Below are positions 54,344-61,941 of a DNA stretch of 64,000 bases, in pieces. The translations under genes and the position numbers were made by a program. Origin of the DNA: Flavobacteriaceae bacterium UBA7684 (lineage in GTDB: Bacteria; Bacteroidota; Bacteroidia; Flavobacteriales; Flavobacteriaceae); assembly GCA_002482885.1 (NCBI GenBank), contig DLGW01000019.1, forward strand, positions 7,761 to 71,760, read 5' to 3'. Numbering within the stretch: the first letter of the stretch is position 1; every line of letters starts with the position of its first letter. The notes below the pieces were generated by a model. That model was not told the DNA's origin. It saw only the letters and a program-made list of their open reading frames with translations, and searched no databases.

Positions 54344-55386
54344 TGGATAATTACGCAGAACCAATTGAATTAGAAGACGAATTATTTGAACACCACCGAT
54401 TTGTAGTGCCCAAAGGGCAATCCATGTTACGGATTGATAAATATTTAATGGGTTTGATTGAAAATGCTACCCGAAATAAAATTCAACAATCGGCTACCGA
54501 GGGCAATATTTTAGTAAATGATATTCCTGTAAAATCCAATTATAGGGTAAAGGGCGGGGATGTGATTCGTATTGTGTTGTCGTATCCTCCGTTCGAGAAT
54601 TTGGTTTTACCCGAAAATATTCCTTTAAATATTGTTTTTGAAGACGACCAATTGTTGGTGATTAACAAACCTGCGGGTTTGGTAGTGCACCCCGGACACG
54701 GAAATTACACAGGAACATTGGTGAATGCTTTAGCGTACCATTTTGAAAACTTACCGAATAACAGTAGCGACCGACCTGGTTTGGTTCATAGAATAGATAA
54801 AAACACTTCGGGATTATTGGTGATTGCCAAAACCGAACAAGCCATGACGCATTTGGCCAAACAGTTTGCCGATAAAACTTCGGAACGAGAATACATTGCT
54901 TTGGTTTGGGGAAATGTAAAAGATGATGAGGGAACCATTGAAGGTAATATTGCCCGACATGTAAAAGACCGTATGCAAATGGCAGTTTTTTTAGATGAAG
55001 AAATCGGAAAACCAGCCGTAACGCATTATAAAGTATTGGAAAGATTTGGTTACGTAACCTTAATTTCTTGCAAACTAGAAACAGGAAGAACGCATCAAAT
55101 TCGGGTACATTTAAAACATATCGGTCACACCTTGTTTAATGATGAACGATATGGCGGCAACTTGATTTTAAAAGGAACCACCTTTACCAAATACAAACAA
55201 TTTATAGACAATTGTTTTAAAACCTTACCCCGCCAAGCCTTACACGCCAAAACCTTAGGTTTTGAACATCCTACCACTAAGGAATTCATGCGATTTGATT
55301 CTGAATTGCCTAGTGATATTACAGAATGTATAGAAAAATGGAGGGGTTACGCCAAGTCGCACACTCCAGAGGAAGAAGAAGTTTAA
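54343..55386 (+). CDS. RluD-type 23S rRNA pseudouridine synthase
   Basis: A 347-residue enzyme that isomerises uridines in large-subunit rRNA. S4 RNA-binding domain at about residues 20-85 (QSMLRIDKYLM; GNILVNDIPVKSNYRVK), then the synthase domain with LLVINKPAGLVVHPGHGN and the catalytic HRIDKNTSGLLVIAK (D152), and GRTHQIRVHLKHIGH. This combination is the RluD/RluC family; the exact uridines are inferred. Translationally coupled to the PASTA gene and 16 bases before menB. Confidence 0.92.
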   Translation: MDNYAEPIELEDELFEHHRFVVPKGQSMLRIDKYLMGLIENATRNKIQQSATEGNILVNDIPVKSNYRVKGGDVIRIVLSYPPFENLVLPENIPLNIVFEDDQLLVINKPAGLVVHPGHGNYTGTLVNALAYHFENLPNNSSDRPGLVHRIDKNTSGLLVIAKTEQAMTHLAKQFADKTSEREYIALVWGNVKDDEGTIEGNIARHVKDRMQMAVFLDEEIGKPAVTHYKVLERFGYVTLISCKLETGRTHQIRVHLKHIGHTLFNDERYGGNLILKGTTFTKYKQFIDNCFKTLPRQALHAKTLGFEHPTTKEFMRFDSELPSDITECIEKWRGYAKSHTPEEEEV

Positions 55387-55402
55387 ACTAAATATATTTA
55401 AG

Positions 55403-56242
55403 ATGTCCGAAATTAACTGGCAAACTGTCAAAAAATTCGAAGATATTACTTACCAAAAATGCAACGGCGTAGCCCGAATTGCATTCAACAGACCCGAGGT
55501 AAGAAACGCTTTCAGACCCAAAACTACCGCTGAATTGTATCAAGCCTTTTATGATGCACAAGAAGATACTTCTATAGGGGTAGTTTTACTTTCTGCCGAA
55601 GGGCCATCGCCTAAAGATGGCGTGTATTCTTTTTGTAGCGGAGGTGATCAAAAAGCGCGCGGACATCAAGGTTATGTAGGCGAAGATGGTATGCACCGAT
55701 TGAATATTTTAGAAGTACAACGTTTGATTCGTTTTATGCCTAAAGTAGTGATTGCGGTGGTTCCGGGTTGGGCAGTAGGAGGCGGACACAGTTTACATGT
55801 AGTTTGCGATTTAACCCTAGCCAGCAAAGAACACGCGATTTTTAAACAAACCGATGCCGATGTAACCAGTTTTGACGGCGGATACGGTTCGGCTTATTTA
55901 GCCAAAATGGTAGGTCAAAAAAAGGCGCGTGAGATTTTCTTTTTAGGAAGAAATTATTCTGCACAAGAAGCTTACGACATGGGCATGGTAAATGCGGTCA
56001 TTCCGCACGAGGAACTAGAATCTACCGCTTATGAGTGGGCACAAGAAATATTAGCCAAATCACCAACGTCTATAAAAATGCTGAAATTCGCCATGAATTT
56101 AACCGACGACGGCATGGTAGGACAACAGGTTTTTGCAGGCGAAGCCACCCGATTAGCCTACATGACCGACGAAGCCAAAGAAGGACGCAACGCCTTTTTA
56201 GAAAAACGCAAACCCAATTTTGAAAAAAAATGGATTCCATAA
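55403..56242 (+). CDS. menB: 1,4-dihydroxy-2-naphthoyl-CoA synthase
   Basis: A 279-residue crotonase-family enzyme that cyclises o-succinylbenzoyl-CoA in menaquinone synthesis. Signature parts: RNAFRPKTTAELYQAF, YSFCSGGDQKARG, VVPGWAVGGGHSLHVVCDL, FKQTDADVTSFDGGYGSAYL and the C-terminal RKPNFEKKW. Length and motifs fit MenB rather than FadB-type hydratases. Other men genes are not here. It is the last gene of the PASTA-rluD-menB run and is followed by a terminator. Confidence 0.95.
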   Translation: MSEINWQTVKKFEDITYQKCNGVARIAFNRPEVRNAFRPKTTAELYQAFYDAQEDTSIGVVLLSAEGPSPKDGVYSFCSGGDQKARGHQGYVGEDGMHRLNILEVQRLIRFMPKVVIAVVPGWAVGGGHSLHVVCDLTLASKEHAIFKQTDADVTSFDGGYGSAYLAKMVGQKKAREIFFLGRNYSAQEAYDMGMVNAVIPHEELESTAYEWAQEILAKSPTSIKMLKFAMNLTDDGMVGQQVFAGEATRLAYMTDEAKEGRNAFLEKRKPNFEKKWIP

Positions 56243-56248
56243 AAAACG

Positions 56249-56278
56249 AAAGCTGTCTGTAAAAAGGCAGCTTTTTTG
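56249..56278 (+). terminator. Terminator of menB
   Basis: Stem AAGCTGTCT / AGGCAGCTT (one G-U pair), loop GTAAAA, followed by a T tract. Confidence 0.85.
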
Positions 56279-56311
56279 TTTTAGAGATATTTCCCGTTAG
56301 GGATGGAGCCA

Positions 56312-56411
56312 TTGTTGGAGCTCTTGTTTATGGAATGCAATGGAATAAACAAAGCGACTGGCGAGAGCCCGACCACAATCCGTCCTTTTTGGCGGATTGT
56401 GGGAACGGCAT
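56312..56411 (+). repeat. Structured intergenic repeat, family A, copy 3
   Basis: TTGTTGGAGCTC, stem TTGTTTAT / ATAAACAA (56324-56352), linker AGCGACTGGCGAGAGCCCGA, second hairpin CCACAATCCG / CGGATTGTGG (56373-56402), then GGAACGGCAT. The most regular of the three copies. Confidence 0.7.
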
Positions 56412-56458
56412 AATAATTTACGTTAAAATAAATGAGCAAAGGTTATCGATTATCTTTT

Positions 56459-56466
56459 TACCTTTG
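56459..56466 (+). promoter_or_regulatory. rlmN -7 element abutting the start codon
   Basis: TACCTTTG fits TAnnTTTG and ends five bases before the rlmN ATG. A transcript starting the usual few bases downstream would be leaderless. Confidence 0.5.
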
Positions 56467-56471
56467 CCGTT

Positions 56472-57515
56472 ATGCAAACAAACAAACAAGACATACGGGC
56501 TTTGAGCAAAGAGGAGCTTCGGGCTTTTTTTGAAACGAAAGGAGAGAAAGCTTTTAGAGCCAATCAGGTGTATGAATGGTTGTGGAGCAAAGGGGCTCAC
56601 GATTTTGACGCGATGACCAATTTGTCATTACCTGTAAGACAAATGTTAGAAGATAACTTTGTAATTAATCACATCCATTTAGATAAGGTTCAAAAAAGTG
56701 CCGATGGAACCATTAAAAATGCGGTGCGTTTGTTTGATGGTTTGGTGGTGGAATCGGTTTTGATTCCTACAGAAACTCGAACCACGGCTTGTGTTTCCAG
56801 TCAAGTAGGTTGTAGTTTGGATTGTAATTTTTGCGCTACGGCTCAATTAAAAAGAATGCGCAATTTAACTCCCGATGAAATTTACGATCAGGTATTGGCT
56901 ATTAACAACGAAAGTAAACAATACCATAACCGTTCGTTAAGTAATATTGTTTTTATGGGGATGGGTGAGCCTTTAATGAATTATAATAATGTGATGAAGG
57001 CGATTGATAAAATTACGGGTGATGAAGGTTTGGGTATGTCCCCAAAAAGAATTACGGTTTCTACTTCGGGTTTGCCTAAGATGATTAAAAAAATGGCTGA
57101 TGATGAGGTTAAATTCAAACTTGCGGTTTCGTTACATTCGGCAGTGGAAGAGGTTAGAAACGAGATTATGCCATTTAGTAAAAACTTTCCTTTACCAGAA
57201 TTGTTACAATCTTTAAAATATTGGTATCAAAAAACAAAAAGCAAAGTCACTTTTGAATATGTGGTTTGGAAAGGCATTAATGATACTTCAAAAGATATTC
57301 AGGCCTTGGTTAAGTTTTGTAAACAAGTGCCGTGTAAAGTGAATCTAATAGAATACAATCCTATTGATGATGGCGTGTTTCAACAAGCCGATGAACAAGC
57401 CATTAATGCTTACATCAATGCGTTGGAAAATAATGGTATTGTTGCTAAAGTACGCCGCAGTCGCGGGAAAGATATTGATGCGGCTTGTGGGCAATTGGCC
57501 AATAAGAATATATAA
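56472..57515 (+). CDS. rlmN: 23S rRNA (adenine2503-C2)-methyltransferase
   Basis: A 347-residue radical-SAM enzyme that methylates A2503 of 23S rRNA (and tRNA A37 in some species). The iron-sulfur cluster cysteines are C114, C118 and C121 in GCSLDCNFC; the methyl-carrying cysteine is C339 in the C-terminal DAACGQL. Other conserved parts are MGMGEPLMNYNNVM, SLHSAVEEVRNEIMP and VWKGINDT. Length is normal. Its last 33 coding bases and the following A tract are repeated at 58724, between two lipoprotein genes. Confidence 0.96.
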   Translation: MQTNKQDIRALSKEELRAFFETKGEKAFRANQVYEWLWSKGAHDFDAMTNLSLPVRQMLEDNFVINHIHLDKVQKSADGTIKNAVRLFDGLVVESVLIPTETRTTACVSSQVGCSLDCNFCATAQLKRMRNLTPDEIYDQVLAINNESKQYHNRSLSNIVFMGMGEPLMNYNNVMKAIDKITGDEGLGMSPKRITVSTSGLPKMIKKMADDEVKFKLAVSLHSAVEEVRNEIMPFSKNFPLPELLQSLKYWYQKTKSKVTFEYVVWKGINDTSKDIQALVKFCKQVPCKVNLIEYNPIDDGVFQQADEQAINAYINALENNGIVAKVRRSRGKDIDAACGQLANKNI

Positions 57516-57520
57516 AAAAA
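57483..57520 (+). repeat. rlmN 3'-end segment, original copy
   Basis: 38 bases, from GCTTGTGG in the last codons of rlmN through the stop codon to the A tract of the terminator. It recurs with one mismatch at 58724-58761. Confidence 0.9.
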
Positions 57521-57546
57521 TCCCCCGCCATTGGCGGGGGATTTTT
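57516..57546. terminator. Bidirectional terminator after rlmN
   Basis: Stem AAAAATCCCCCGCC / GGCGGGGGATTTTT with a three-base loop, directly after the rlmN stop and before the convergent lipoprotein gene. Confidence 0.94.
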
Positions 57547-57563
57547 AGTTGGTTATATTAAGA

Positions 57564-58586
57564 TTATTCTCCGTGTATCACTTTAGATTTTCCGTCTTTA
57601 GTTACTGTCCATTTGGCATTACAAGTACGGTCTCCAAAATCAACTTTAATGTTGTTACCACGCATACGCATTTCAATTTCACCGGCAATCACTTTTCCAA
57701 ATACAGCTAAGGCTCTTCCTCCAATTAATTTACCTATACAGTTGGCTTTGGTGTATAAAGTTTTTGTTACTTTAATGCTGTTTTTACCGCCGTCTGGAAA
57801 AATAGATTCGGAATTGATACTTACTTCATAATCAAAAGCTTGCTTTTTAACCGTTCCCTCCATAATAATGTTTCCGTTAGCATCCATTTCGTAAACCGGA
57901 TTTCCATTTTCGTCAACGGCTAATTTGCCTTTTTCGGTAATGGTAGCCGTACGGGTAATTTTAACAGGACCTTCTTCGATAACCAAATTGTTTAACACGG
58001 TTGTTCTTCCATCAGTACCAAAACGACTAACACTCATTTCTCCGCTTAAGGTAGTATTTCCATAACCAAATTTGTTAAAAATGAAAATTACTTTTCCATC
58101 TGTTCCAATTTTAAAGGTTAAAGCACTTTTTAGAATTTTTCCATTGCGATTGCAACTGCCATCGGTAGGAAAGTCATAACAACCGTAGATATTACCTGTG
58201 CTTAAATCGATAGACATTTTTGGTTTTTGACCACAAATGATAGGAGGGGATAAAACCGAAGCTGTATTAGAATTTACAACGAAAAATTGGTCGCATAACA
58301 AACCAGAAGTGGTTTTATTTGCAGGGTTTTGTTTGCCAGCTTTAATTAAATCGCTTACAAAATTTTCTGGAATTTCAGGAATTTCTTCGGCAATAGTTCC
58401 GATTTCTGCCACTACGTTGTTCGAAGTTAACTCGGTGTTAAAATCAGTTTCTACTTCGTCGATGGTCATTGCTTTAACTACTTCTGGGGTAGTTGTTGTG
58501 TTGCTATTGTTGTCGTCTTTACTACAATAGGTTAAGGTTGCAATAGCTGTTAATAAAGCAACCCCTGAAAGGATTTTTTGTTTCAT
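57564..58586 (-). CDS. Surface lipoprotein, paralogue 1
   Basis: A 340-residue lipoprotein: signal peptide ending TLTYCSKDDNNS, where C plus KDD is a surface-export-like signal, then a Thr-rich spacer and a beta-rich domain. Landmarks shared with the next lipoprotein are DGSCNRNGKILKSALTF, GKVIFIFNKFGYGNTTLSG, IKVTKTLYTKANCIG, GEIEMRMRGNNIKVDFGD and CNAKWTV. Six conserved cysteines suggest disulfides. I do not recognise a family. It is convergent with rlmN and probably arose by tandem duplication with the 58812 gene. Confidence 0.75.
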   Translation of the reverse strand: MKQKILSGVALLTAIATLTYCSKDDNNSNTTTTPEVVKAMTIDEVETDFNTELTSNNVVAEIGTIAEEIPEIPENFVSDLIKAGKQNPANKTTSGLLCDQFFVVNSNTASVLSPPIICGQKPKMSIDLSTGNIYGCYDFPTDGSCNRNGKILKSALTFKIGTDGKVIFIFNKFGYGNTTLSGEMSVSRFGTDGRTTVLNNLVIEEGPVKITRTATITEKGKLAVDENGNPVYEMDANGNIIMEGTVKKQAFDYEVSINSESIFPDGGKNSIKVTKTLYTKANCIGKLIGGRALAVFGKVIAGEIEMRMRGNNIKVDFGDRTCNAKWTVTKDGKSKVIHGE

Positions 58587-58723
58587 AAAAGTTGTATTTA
58601 GGTGTTTAGTATTTTCAAATATATGTTTTTTATATTTAAAAATGGACGATTTATGGAGTGCGAATATTAAAATTACCCATTTTGTGTAGGTATTTTTTAA
58701 GGATGTGGTAATCTATTAACGTT

Positions 58724-58761
58724 GCTTGTGGTCAATTGGCCAATAAGAATATATAAAAAAA
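58724..58761 (+). repeat. Duplicated copy of the rlmN 3' end
   Basis: 37 of 38 bases match 57483-57520, including the in-frame rlmN stop codon, followed by a terminator of the same CCCCCGC type. No rlmN coding sequence precedes it; it is stranded between paralogous lipoprotein genes. Confidence 0.9.
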
Positions 58762-58785
58762 CCCCCGCTTATAGCGGGGGTTTTT
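58755..58785. terminator. Bidirectional terminator between the lipoprotein paralogues
   Basis: Stem AAAAACCCCCGCT / AGCGGGGGTTTTT with a short TAT loop, 26 bases beyond the stop of the 58812 gene (minus strand). Confidence 0.92.
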
Positions 58786-58811
58786 GCGATTATTTATAAG
58801 AGTAAATGGTT

Positions 58812-59660
58812 TTATAAACTAACTACTTCTACAGTTTTATTGTTTACTTTTAATGTCCATTTAGATTTACACGTTCCGTCTCCGAAATCTAAAGAACCCA
58901 TGTTGCCTCTGATTTTAAATTCAATAGATCCTTTAACGAATCTTGGAGCTAAACCAATAGATGTACAAGCGGTTTTTATGATTAATGGATTTTTAATAGT
59001 AACAACATTTTGTTTACCATCTGAGAAAATGGTGGTCCAAGTTCCTGTAGTAGAGAATTCATCGTCAGCCTCTGTTTCAGTGTCATTACCAGCTATTTGT
59101 GTCTGAACATAATTAGAAGATTTATCAACAGTACCGTCAGGAGTTTTGATTGTCAATCTTCTTAATTGTGTATTTATGACACGCTCTTTTTTGTCGTTAA
59201 ACGATTTTGTAATTAACATTACGCCATTAAGTGTGTATTCCCCTTGATTGAAATTTGTAAAAGTAAAAGTTATAGCCTTAGTTAAAACATTAACGCTGAT
59301 TACTAACTTTCCTTTTACAGTTTTACCGTTTCTGGTACAACCTGTATCTCCTAAATTGTAAGTGTAGGTTAAATTTGGTAAGGTTAAAGCTTTTTCGGGA
59401 GTTATATCACAAATTTTTGGACCATCTGGAATAACGATAGTCCCTTTACCTGCAGAGGTAGGAATCTCGTCATACATACCTGCAAAATCATTCGAAAAAT
59501 CTTCGGCTTTGATTTCTGTTTTAATGTCTGACTCAACTTGTGCTTCGGTCATTACCGTTGGGGTTTCAGTTGTGGTGCTGTTATCCGCATCGTCTTTACT
59601 ACAACTTGCGAAAGAAAAGATTAAAGCTAGAACGCTTATTTTTAAAATGTTTGTTTTCAT
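58812..59660 (-). CDS. Surface lipoprotein, paralogue 2
   Basis: A 282-residue lipoprotein: signal peptide ending FASCSKDDAD (surface-export-like signal), then a domain clearly homologous to the neighbour at 57564: DTGCTRNGKTVKGKLVISV, ITFTFTNFNQGEYTLNGV, VTIKNPLIIKTACTSIG, GSIEFKIRGNMGSLDFGD and CKSKWTLKV. ATG at 59660 is chosen because it starts the signal peptide. It is about 60 residues shorter than paralogue 1. The two share orientation and terminator type, and a piece of rlmN lies beyond each; see the duplication finding. Function unknown. Confidence 0.76.
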   Translation of the reverse strand: MKTNILKISVLALIFSFASCSKDDADNSTTTETPTVMTEAQVESDIKTEIKAEDFSNDFAGMYDEIPTSAGKGTIVIPDGPKICDITPEKALTLPNLTYTYNLGDTGCTRNGKTVKGKLVISVNVLTKAITFTFTNFNQGEYTLNGVMLITKSFNDKKERVINTQLRRLTIKTPDGTVDKSSNYVQTQIAGNDTETEADDEFSTTGTWTTIFSDGKQNVVTIKNPLIIKTACTSIGLAPRFVKGSIEFKIRGNMGSLDFGDGTCKSKWTLKVNNKTVEVVSL

Positions 59661-59821
59661 AAATAGATTGTTTTTAGTTGTTAATGTAATCAAATATAAA
59701 AAAATCATTAAATATCATAATATTTATTTTAGGTTTATTTTATGGTTGCATATTAAAACTACTCGTAATGGGTAGGTTTTTTTAAACGGTTGTTGTGTTT
59801 TAAGCATTAAGTATATTTAGA

Positions 59822-59852
59822 TTGAATTTTAAGTATTGAATAATTATATTTG
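59822..59852 (+). promoter_or_regulatory. Polyprenyl synthase promoter, start codon immediately downstream
   Basis: TTG at 59822-59824, 20 bases, then TATATTTG at 59845-59852; both match the Bacteroidota consensus. The ATG lies six bases after the -7 element, so the mRNA is predicted to be leaderless or nearly so. Confidence 0.6.
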
Positions 59853-59858
59853 ACACTT

Positions 59859-60836
59859 ATGAAAATAACTGAACAAATCAAACAGCCTATATATGACGAA
59901 ATGGAACTTTTTGAAAAAAAGTTCTATCAATTCATGTCATCTAAAGTCGCCCTGCTGAATCGGATTACTTATTACATTGTAAATAGTAAAGGCAAACAAA
60001 TGCGCCCGATGTTTGTTTTTTTAACGGCTAAAATGGTTTCTGGTGGTCAGGTTAACGAAAGAACTTACCGAGGCGCTTCGGTTATCGAATTAATCCATAC
60101 GGCTACCTTAGTACACGATGATGTGGTAGACGATAGTAATAAACGCAGAGGTTTCTTTTCTATCAATGCGCTTTGGAAAAATAAAATTGCAGTTTTAGTG
60201 GGGGATTATTTGTTGTCTAAAGGATTATTACTTTCTATTGATAATGATGATTTTGATTTGCTGAAAATTATTTCGGTAGCTGTTCGCGAAATGAGCGAAG
60301 GAGAATTACTACAAATTGAAAAAGCCCGAAGATTAGATATTACCGAAGATATTTATTTTGAAATCATTCGTCAAAAAACGGCAACTTTAATTGCCTCTTG
60401 TTGTGCGTTAGGCGCTAAATCGGTTTCTGATGATTTAGAGCAAGTAAAAAAAATGCACCGTTTTGGTGAATTAATTGGTTTGGCTTTTCAGATTAAAGAC
60501 GATTTATTCGATTATACCGACGATGCCATTGGGAAACCTACGGGAATTGATATTAAGGAGCAAAAAATGACTTTGCCGTTGATTTATGTGTTAAATAATT
60601 GTTCGGAATCCGAAAAAAGTTGGGTTATTAATTCCGTTAAAAATCACAATAAGGATAAAAAAAGAGTCAAAGAAGTTATTGAGTTTGTAAAAAAGAATGG
60701 AGGCTTAGAATACGCTTCCGAAAAAATGATAGCCTATAAACAAGAGGCTTTGCAATTGATTCAAGATTACCCAGAATCCCCATATAAATCTGCTTTAGCG
60801 TTAATGGTTAATTATGTAACTGAACGTAAGAAATAA
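59859..60836 (+). CDS. Polyprenyl diphosphate synthase
   Basis: A 325-residue all-trans prenyl synthase that extends FPP with isopentenyl diphosphate, probably making the menaquinone side chain. The first Asp-rich motif is HDDVVDDSN (D87, D88, D91), the second KDDLFDYTDD. Conserved GKQMRPMFVFLTAKM and GDYLLSKGL are present. ATG at 59859 is preferred to a TTG three codons earlier that lies within the promoter element. Chain length cannot be read reliably. It complements menB (same cofactor) but is 3.6 kb away. Confidence 0.92.
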   Translation: MKITEQIKQPIYDEMELFEKKFYQFMSSKVALLNRITYYIVNSKGKQMRPMFVFLTAKMVSGGQVNERTYRGASVIELIHTATLVHDDVVDDSNKRRGFFSINALWKNKIAVLVGDYLLSKGLLLSIDNDDFDLLKIISVAVREMSEGELLQIEKARRLDITEDIYFEIIRQKTATLIASCCALGAKSVSDDLEQVKKMHRFGELIGLAFQIKDDLFDYTDDAIGKPTGIDIKEQKMTLPLIYVLNNCSESEKSWVINSVKNHNKDKKRVKEVIEFVKKNGGLEYASEKMIAYKQEALQLIQDYPESPYKSALALMVNYVTERKK

Positions 60837-60872
60837 TAAAGGCGGACATTATACAAAATGTCCGCCTTTATT
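60835..60872. terminator. Bidirectional terminator after the polyprenyl synthase
   Basis: Stem AATAAAGGCGGACATT / AATGTCCGCCTTTATT with a six-base loop and T tract; overlaps the stop codon. Variant of the GGCGGTCA terminator family. Confidence 0.92.
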
Positions 60873-60888
60873 TTTTTTAGAGTTACAA

Positions 60889-61803
60889 TTAATACTGTAT
60901 TTTAATTGTTGAAGCAATAAGCTCACTTCCAGATTTTAATTTAGCTTTTATTTCTGTTGGAAATTTATTTGAGTTGTATGTGTAGTCAAAAGTTCCTTCG
61001 GCTTGTAATGTACCTGCAAACATATCAAAAAACATTTTCTCATATTCTGTTAAACCCTCTATTTCAGTTATTGAACTAATCGAAATTGAGGTTATGTTGT
61101 TGACTCCGTATGATAGATTCATGAAATTATTTAATCCAACAATATTTTTGTAATAATTATTTTTATCATCATATTTAAAAATAAGTTTGGCTTCAAATTT
61201 ATATTCTAATTCTTCGAATTGAGAAGATATGGTGATTTCAGACTGCATGCCATTTAGCAATTTAACAGTTGTTGTGGTAGGTCTCCTAATGAATTTTTCT
61301 TCTGTTAGGTCATAGTCATAATCTTCGATGGTTATCGTTCCATTTGAATTATAAGTGAATTCTTGTCGTTCTTTAATTTCAGAGAATTCACTACCGCTTG
61401 TCTTTTTAAAGCTTCTTTTGTTTGCACTTAATTTTTTTGCTTTTTTGAATTCGTAGTGTTCCTCATCAAGATAAGTAATTTCAATGTGGTCAATTTTACC
61501 GTCTTTGTACGCATAAACACTTGTTTCTACAATTTCTCCTTCGGTATAAGTTTCAATTTTAGTAACTAAGTTATCAGTGTAGGTGAAAACTTCTTTGTCT
61601 CCTGAATCATCTTGATTTACAATGCTTACGATTTTATTTCCGTTGTAATTATGTACATAAGTTGTTGAATTACCAGAAGCATCAGTTTCAGTAATTTTTT
61701 TTACCAGAATATTGTCAATATTGGTGTTGGTCGAAGGAGCATCGTCCTTTGAGCAAGAAAAGCTAGCTACCGCAATAGCTAAAATGTAAATGAGTTTTTT
61801 CAT
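60889..61803 (-). CDS. Surface lipoprotein with beta-repeat structure
   Basis: A 304-residue lipoprotein: signal peptide ending ASFSCSKDDAPS (surface-export-like), then strand repeats of the type YVHNYNGNKIVSIVNQ, EVFTYTDNLVTKIETY, SVYAYKDGKIDHIEI and FTYNSNGTITIEDYDYD, roughly every 25 residues. The repeats look like YD/RHS-type or DUF4595-type sheets found in Bacteroidota surface lipoproteins. It stands alone between a terminator and dnaG. Ligand and function unknown. Confidence 0.75.
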   Translation of the reverse strand: MKKLIYILAIAVASFSCSKDDAPSTNTNIDNILVKKITETDASGNSTTYVHNYNGNKIVSIVNQDDSGDKEVFTYTDNLVTKIETYTEGEIVETSVYAYKDGKIDHIEITYLDEEHYEFKKAKKLSANKRSFKKTSGSEFSEIKERQEFTYNSNGTITIEDYDYDLTEEKFIRRPTTTTVKLLNGMQSEITISSQFEELEYKFEAKLIFKYDDKNNYYKNIVGLNNFMNLSYGVNNITSISISSITEIEGLTEYEKMFFDMFAGTLQAEGTFDYTYNSNKFPTEIKAKLKSGSELIASTIKIQY

Positions 61804-61941
61804 GATTTGTTTTTTTAGAATTAAAAATTTAGGGCAAATTTAATGGAATTATTATGCGTATGAAATAAATAAGAATCAAAATTCTTTGTACGTTCCAAAA
61901 CCAAACAAATCTTATATTAGTACCCTTAAATAAAAAATGTT

